Notes under the pieces: generated by a model | Database searches by the model: none | What the model was told of the DNA's origin: nothing | What the model saw: only the letters and a program-made list of their open reading frames with translations | Translations under genes and position numbers: made by a program | Assembly (NCBI RefSeq): GCF_034190915.1 | Contig: NW_026947484.1 | Location: forward strand, 81,043,982-81,107,981 | DNA: 64,000 bases | Direction of reading: 5' to 3' | From: Cavia porcellus | Lineage: Eukaryota > Chordata > Mammalia > Rodentia > Caviidae | Part shown: positions 59,151 to 64,000 of the stretch, one piece after another | Numbering within the stretch: position 1 is the stretch's first letter | How the letters are laid out: each line of letters opens with the position of its first letter

Positions 59151-62100
59151 TGTGTTTGACTCCTTGAGTGACCATTATACATAATACTACACACACTGTA
59201 TCGTCTTACTCTCCTTGAAAACCCTAGCTGCAACACCTTCCGTCCTTTCCCCTTTCCCCATCCTAGTTCCTTTTTCCTTTTGAACAATCTCTTCTCATTT
59301 CACAATATCTACTATATGTTTTAGAACTTATTTACTATCAGTTTCTCACACCAGGGAGAGAATACAAGATTCTCTCTTTAATACATCTTAGTCTGATTTG
59401 TTTTGCTTATGAGTATGGTCTTAAGTTGCATCCACTGGCCTATAAAAGTCTCAAGTTTATTATTTTTATGGCTATTACTCCATTGTATAATAATACCAAT
59501 TCTTTTTTATCCATTCCTCAGTTGATGGGTATTTGGGTTGCCAAGATTTAGCTATTACAAATTGTGCTGCTATAAACATGGGTACTCATCTATCACTGTG
59601 ATACAATGTTATTCATTCTTCTGGGAAGATACCCAGATGGGGAATAGCAGGGTTGAAAGGGACCTTTAATGCTAGTTTTTGGAGGAATCTCTATGCTGAT
59701 TTCCACAGTGGTTGCACCAGTATACACTCCCAAGATACTTCTCCCAAGGAGAAACGTTTCTTTTTCCCCACAACCCCTCTAGTATTTGTTCTTAGTTGAT
59801 TTCTTGACAATAGCCATTTTTTCTGGGGTGAGATGGAATCTCAGTGTTGTTTTAATTTGCATCTATCAAATAACCAATGATGTTGAACATTGTTCATATA
59901 TTTATTTGCTACTTGTAGTCATCTCGGATGCTCAATTTTGGGTTGAGTCTTTGAATTTGAGGGAGTCAATTTTTTTTCAATTTTTGTGTTTTAGATATAA
60001 GTCTTTTGTCTGAAGGACATTTAGCTATAATTTTTTCCCACTGTGTGAGTTATCTTTTCACACTGTTAGTGATTTCTTTCGTTGTGCAAAAGCTTTTAAA
60101 TAAGTTGAGATCCCATTTGTTTGTTCTTTGTAATAGGGAAATCAGCTTAGGACAAAACACTCAAGATAGGGAGAACCAAGACAATAAAGATAAATGGGTC
60201 AAAGACCCTGATCACACTGTTCCTGAAGTCTACACTAGTAGATATCATTGTTTTCCAGATTCCAGCATCTGATATCTGTAATTCCAGATATCCTAATGCA
60301 TACAATCAAAAATAAAACATGCTTTCTTCTCCTGAATTTATCATCTAAATCAGTTAACTTTATATATATCCTTTCCCATTAGACCAGCCATATCACAAAT
60401 AGATCAGCTAGAAAAAAATTTTTTCCACTCTGTGGGTTGCTTTTCTCTCTGTCGATGATGATTTCTTTTGAAATACAAAAGCTTTTTAATAAGATGAGAT
60501 CCTAGATATTGATTCTTTGAAGTATTTTCCATGCAGTTTGGGTTTTGTTTTTGAACTCTCTGTCTATTCCTATGTCTTCAAGATATCTGCCTACTTTCTT
60601 TTCCATTTTCCAGTAGATTTAGTGCTTCTGTTTTAATATTTAGATCTCTGATCCATTTTGATTCCATTAGTGCATGATGATAGACATGTCTAGTTTTAGT
60701 CTTTGGCACATGGAGACCCACTTTTTCTAGCATCATTTATTAAAGAATCTATCTTTATTCCAGTGAACATGGTTAGCCCTTTTGTCAAAAACAAGGTGGC
60801 AAAATGTATTTGCAGTTGTATGTGCATTTTCTAGTCTCTTTCTCAGGTCTTTTTTTTTTTTTTTTTTTTTTTTATGCCAATACCATGCTGATTTTATCAC
60901 AGTAGAGTTGTAGTATAATTTGAAGTCAGGGATTATGACATCTCCTACCTTACTTTTGTTACTCAGAATTTGTTTTGTTCTTCTAGGTCTCTTCTGGTTA
61001 CAAATGAATTTAATGAATGTTTTCTCTAGTTCTGTGAGATATACTAATGGTATTTTGATTGGGATAGCATTAAATCTGTGTAACAGTTTTGGGAGTATGA
61101 CTATTTTCACTGGGTTGGTTCTTCCTATCCATGAGCAAGGGATATGTTTCCATTTTCTGATATCTTCTTCAATCTCCTTTTTCGGAGTACTGTAATTTTC
61201 AATATATTGATCTTTTATCTCCTTTGTTAGATTGACTCCTAAGTATTTCATTTTTTGGATGCTATTGAAAAGGATGTAGTTTCCCTAATTCTCTCTCATT
61301 GATTTTTTTTGTCTCTGTATAGAAAGGCTATTGATTTTTGAGTGTTGATTGTGTATCTCGCTATAAAATTGAATTTTGTTATTAAATCTAGAAGACTTTT
61401 AGTGCAGTTTTTGGGATCTTCTAGGCAGAGTATCATGTCATCTGCAAATAATGATAACTTCTTCCTCTTCTATCCTTATTCCTTTCATTTCTCTCTCGTC
61501 TAATTGCTCTAGCTAATGTTTCCAGAAGTATACTGAATAGGAGTGGTGATCTTTGTCTTGCTCCTGATTTTAGCATGAAAACTTTTCAGTTTTTGTCCAT
61601 TTAGTATGACAAATGGCTGTTAGTTTGTCATAGATGGCTTTTATCAGATTTCAATAAAGAGCATCTATTCTGATTTTCTGTAGAGTTTTTATCATGAATG
61701 AATGTTGGAATTTGTCAAAAGCTTTTTCAGCATCTGCTGAGATGATCATGTGGTTTTTGCCTTTCGCTCTGTTGATAGTGTATTGCATTTGTTGACCTGC
61801 ATATATAGAACCATCCCTACATTTCCCTGGACAAATCCCACTTGCTTCTGGTGTGTAATTATCTTGATGATTTGCTGCAGTTTGCTTGTTAGTATGTTAC
61901 TGAGGATTTTTGCATCAATGTTCACTAGGAGGATTAGCCTTTATTTATTTATTTAGGATCTTTGTCTGGTTTTGGTATCAGGGTAACAGTTGCCTACAAG
62001 GAGCATGTTAGGGAATATTGCTTCTCTTTCAATTTCATTAGAGTTTGAGGATTATTGGAATGAAATCTTCTCTAAATCTCTTGTAGAATTCAGCAGTGAA

Positions 62101-62485
62101 TTCAAGATCTGGGCTTTTCTTTGTTGGTAAGTTTTTAATTACATTTTCAATTTCATTAACTGATACTGGATTATTTAGATTTTTTATATCTTCTTGACTC
62201 CACTTTGGTAATTCATACATATTTAAGAATCTTTCCATTTCTTCTGTATTTTCCAGCCAGTGAATGTAATGATTATGAAAGTAGATATTGATGATCTTCT
62301 GAATTTCCACAGGATCTCTAGTGATTTCCCCCTTTTCTGGCCTCACTGCATGAATTTTGAGTTTTCTTTTCTTTTTTGATAAGGTTGGTTAAGGGTTTAT
62401 AAATTTTATTTAGTATTTCAAAGAAGCAACTCTTGAATTATTAATTCTTTGTATTGTTTCAACTGCATTAATTTTTAGTTTCATT
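59150..62485 (-). mobile_element. L1, antisense, ORF2 and 3' UTR
   Basis: This is the best-preserved L1 in the window. On the minus strand, 62038-62346 carries the start of the reverse transcriptase (ending in LPTKKSPDLEFTAEFYKRF), the palm has FADDM at 61434-61448, and 60733-61251 carries the C-terminal part (IPCSWIGRTNPVKIVILPK, then VIIPDFKLYYNSTVIKSAWY). The 3' UTR runs from about 60000 down to 59150, with a pyrimidine-rich stretch at 59240-59280. A T-run at 60850-60873 interrupts ORF2. There are several frameshifts between 61250 and 62030, so the element is inactive. The 5' half is missing. Confidence 0.88.
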
Positions 62486-64000
62486 ATATATAATTAAGAA
62501 ATATATTGGGGCACATTTTGTAATATAATTGTAAATGTCAGCTTTTTAATTATAAAAGATGATATCTTGTGAATTATATAGACATGCATAAGGACACAAA
62601 AATTTATTTAATTTGTTTGACACATGAAAAGCTTTTTCTAGTGCTGCATTGTTTATATCTAGTGGAGCATTTAAAAATATTGAATAGTTTTTTAAGGAAG
62701 AAAAAACCCAGCAGTAAAATAGTTTTGCCTTCCTGGTAGCCTGTGCTGGGAAGCTAGGTAGAAATAAGAATTATTTTACATCTCTGTCATTTTATTCTTA
62801 AAAAAATAACAGATATAACTCATTTCCACATGAATAATTATATACAAGTATGGATTACTAAAATTGTAAAGGAATTAAAGCAATTTATCTTATCAAATTA
62901 GGCTCTTTGTTTTCAACTAGTTGAGGGATCACAAAATTATTTTCATTTTAAAATTTCATACTTCAGTGACTAATACTTAAGGAAAGAATCAAGGCCAAAC
63001 AAAAAAAAGGATATTCTATTAAAGCAAAATTTTTAAAAAAATTGTTTTAACCAAAGTTTAAAATTGAATTCCAATCTTATTTTCTCTTTTTAATACATTT
63101 CTGCCCTAGAAGCAAACATTTTAATGCCAAGTACAAATGTGAGAGCTACAGTACAAAATTATGGATTTCCAGTTAGTGGCAACAGATGAACCAACTCATC
63201 AGGAATGAGCTCATGCACTTTCTTGCAAGTGAGATGAAAGAAGGGACTATGCTTGTTCACCTCCTATCTTCACAAGGTTTTCCGCCTTCACAACGTTTCT
63301 TCTCAAGTATTTATTTAGAGACAACTCTTCCTCGACCCCTTCATTCTATTGAAGTGTTCGTTATAGCATTATCTAAAATTATTTCTGTAGTATTTTGGCA
63401 TCTCTATTAAGTATAGACTATTTGAGCAGTGACTCAGTACAATTCTATAGCTCATCACTTTATATACATTACAATAAATATTTGTTATTGGAAAAAAGAA
63501 GGAAGGAAAGGAGTGAGGGAAAATGGGATGGAGGGAGAAGAGAGAGGAAGGAAGGAAGAAGGAAAGGAAAGAAGGTTGCCTCACCTTCACTGAAAATAAA
63601 AACAGAGCGTTGTCTGGCCTGATGTCAGCTTTACTCAGTGCACCTGCTGACATTACGAGCATCTCCATTTCTTTGCTTAGTTCTGAAGTAGACCCTGGTC
63701 ACTCCACCTTATTTCCTTGTTTTTGAAGACTAGAAGTGGGACACACAAACTTGGAGAGCACAGCTGACAATTATGTGAATAAAATAAGAACTCTGTAGCT
63801 CGTGCCAAAATCTGAAAGACAGATTTCAACAGCCTAAAGCATATCTTCTGAAGTCATGCAGCAGAGTTTATGCTATCTAGTGAATGGACAATGAAATGGC
63901 AGCAGACAATCAATATGGTGTTTTCCAAATGTGAGGTTTCCTGAATGTGACAGGACAACAGTTTCATTCTCATCTTCCATCCTCTCCCTTAAAGGGGTAC
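62486..64000. other. AT-rich, no gene recognised; purine-rich tract
   Basis: A (GGAA)n-like purine tract is at 63495-63575. The small frames at 63186-63410 and 63369-63668 have no recognisable similarity. Confidence 0.4.

Noticed and set aside
1..64000. CRISPR arrays, phage or bacterial operons
   Set aside because: No regular spaced repeats of the right kind; introns, SINEs, LINEs and ERVs show vertebrate nuclear DNA.

Overview
This is a gene-poor, repeat-rich stretch of a mammalian nuclear chromosome, most likely from a rodent outside the mouse/rat group. It carries a dozen tRNA-derived ID-type SINEs with A and B boxes, B1-like 7SL SINEs, rodent-style L1 3' ends and MaLR/ERV-L LTRs, and I saw no mouse B2 or B4 elements. 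A castorimorph or squirrel-like rodent is a guess only. There are no bacterial features, CRISPR arrays or operons.

Two host genes are supported, both on the minus strand. A two-exon relaxin gene (RLN1-like; coding exons 14477-14687 and 10107-10450, intron about 4.0 kb, TATA box at 14800-14806) encodes an intact 184-residue preprohormone. Three coding exons of PLGRKT (plasminogen receptor with a C-terminal lysine) lie at 38832-38962, 38176-38285 and 33454-33575; its first coding exon was not found and probably lies beyond the right edge. The order relaxin then PLGRKT on one strand matches the mammalian INSL6-RLN-PLGRKT-CD274 neighbourhood.

Layout: 1-2330 is a MaLR retroelement hit by a SINE; 2515-2850 an L1 tail; about 2840-8790 a broken gammaretrovirus-like provirus with a tRNA-Gln-like primer site, decayed gag, pol and env, and no 3' LTR; 8852-9060 an unclassified repeat that recurs at 16521-16767; 9061-14830 the relaxin locus; 16870-19055 nested antisense L1s; 19060-22075 an ERV-L remnant (RNase H, integrase, dUTPase, 3' LTR) with an unclassified retroposon in its LTR; 22150-27960 L1 pieces, a MaLR-like LTR and a B1-like SINE; 29580-32660 an L2 split by a TAF5L processed pseudogene; 33300-39000 the PLGRKT exons; 40256-41320 a solo LTR with perfect 5-bp target duplications; 41764-41940 a MER5A-like transposon; 46700-54050 L1 sequence including one long element; 55770-57985 further SINE and L1 fragments; 58380-59150 an LTR-like block with an internal tandem duplication; 59150-62485 an antisense L1 with readable reverse transcriptase segments.

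The most interesting coding observation is that the relaxin gene keeps its reading frame, all six cysteines and the receptor-binding cassette but has lost the basic cleavage sites at both ends of the C-peptide. The most interesting repeat observation is a 285-295 bp A-tailed retroposon present twice with target-site duplications that I cannot assign to a known family. I found no evidence of a new multi-gene system.
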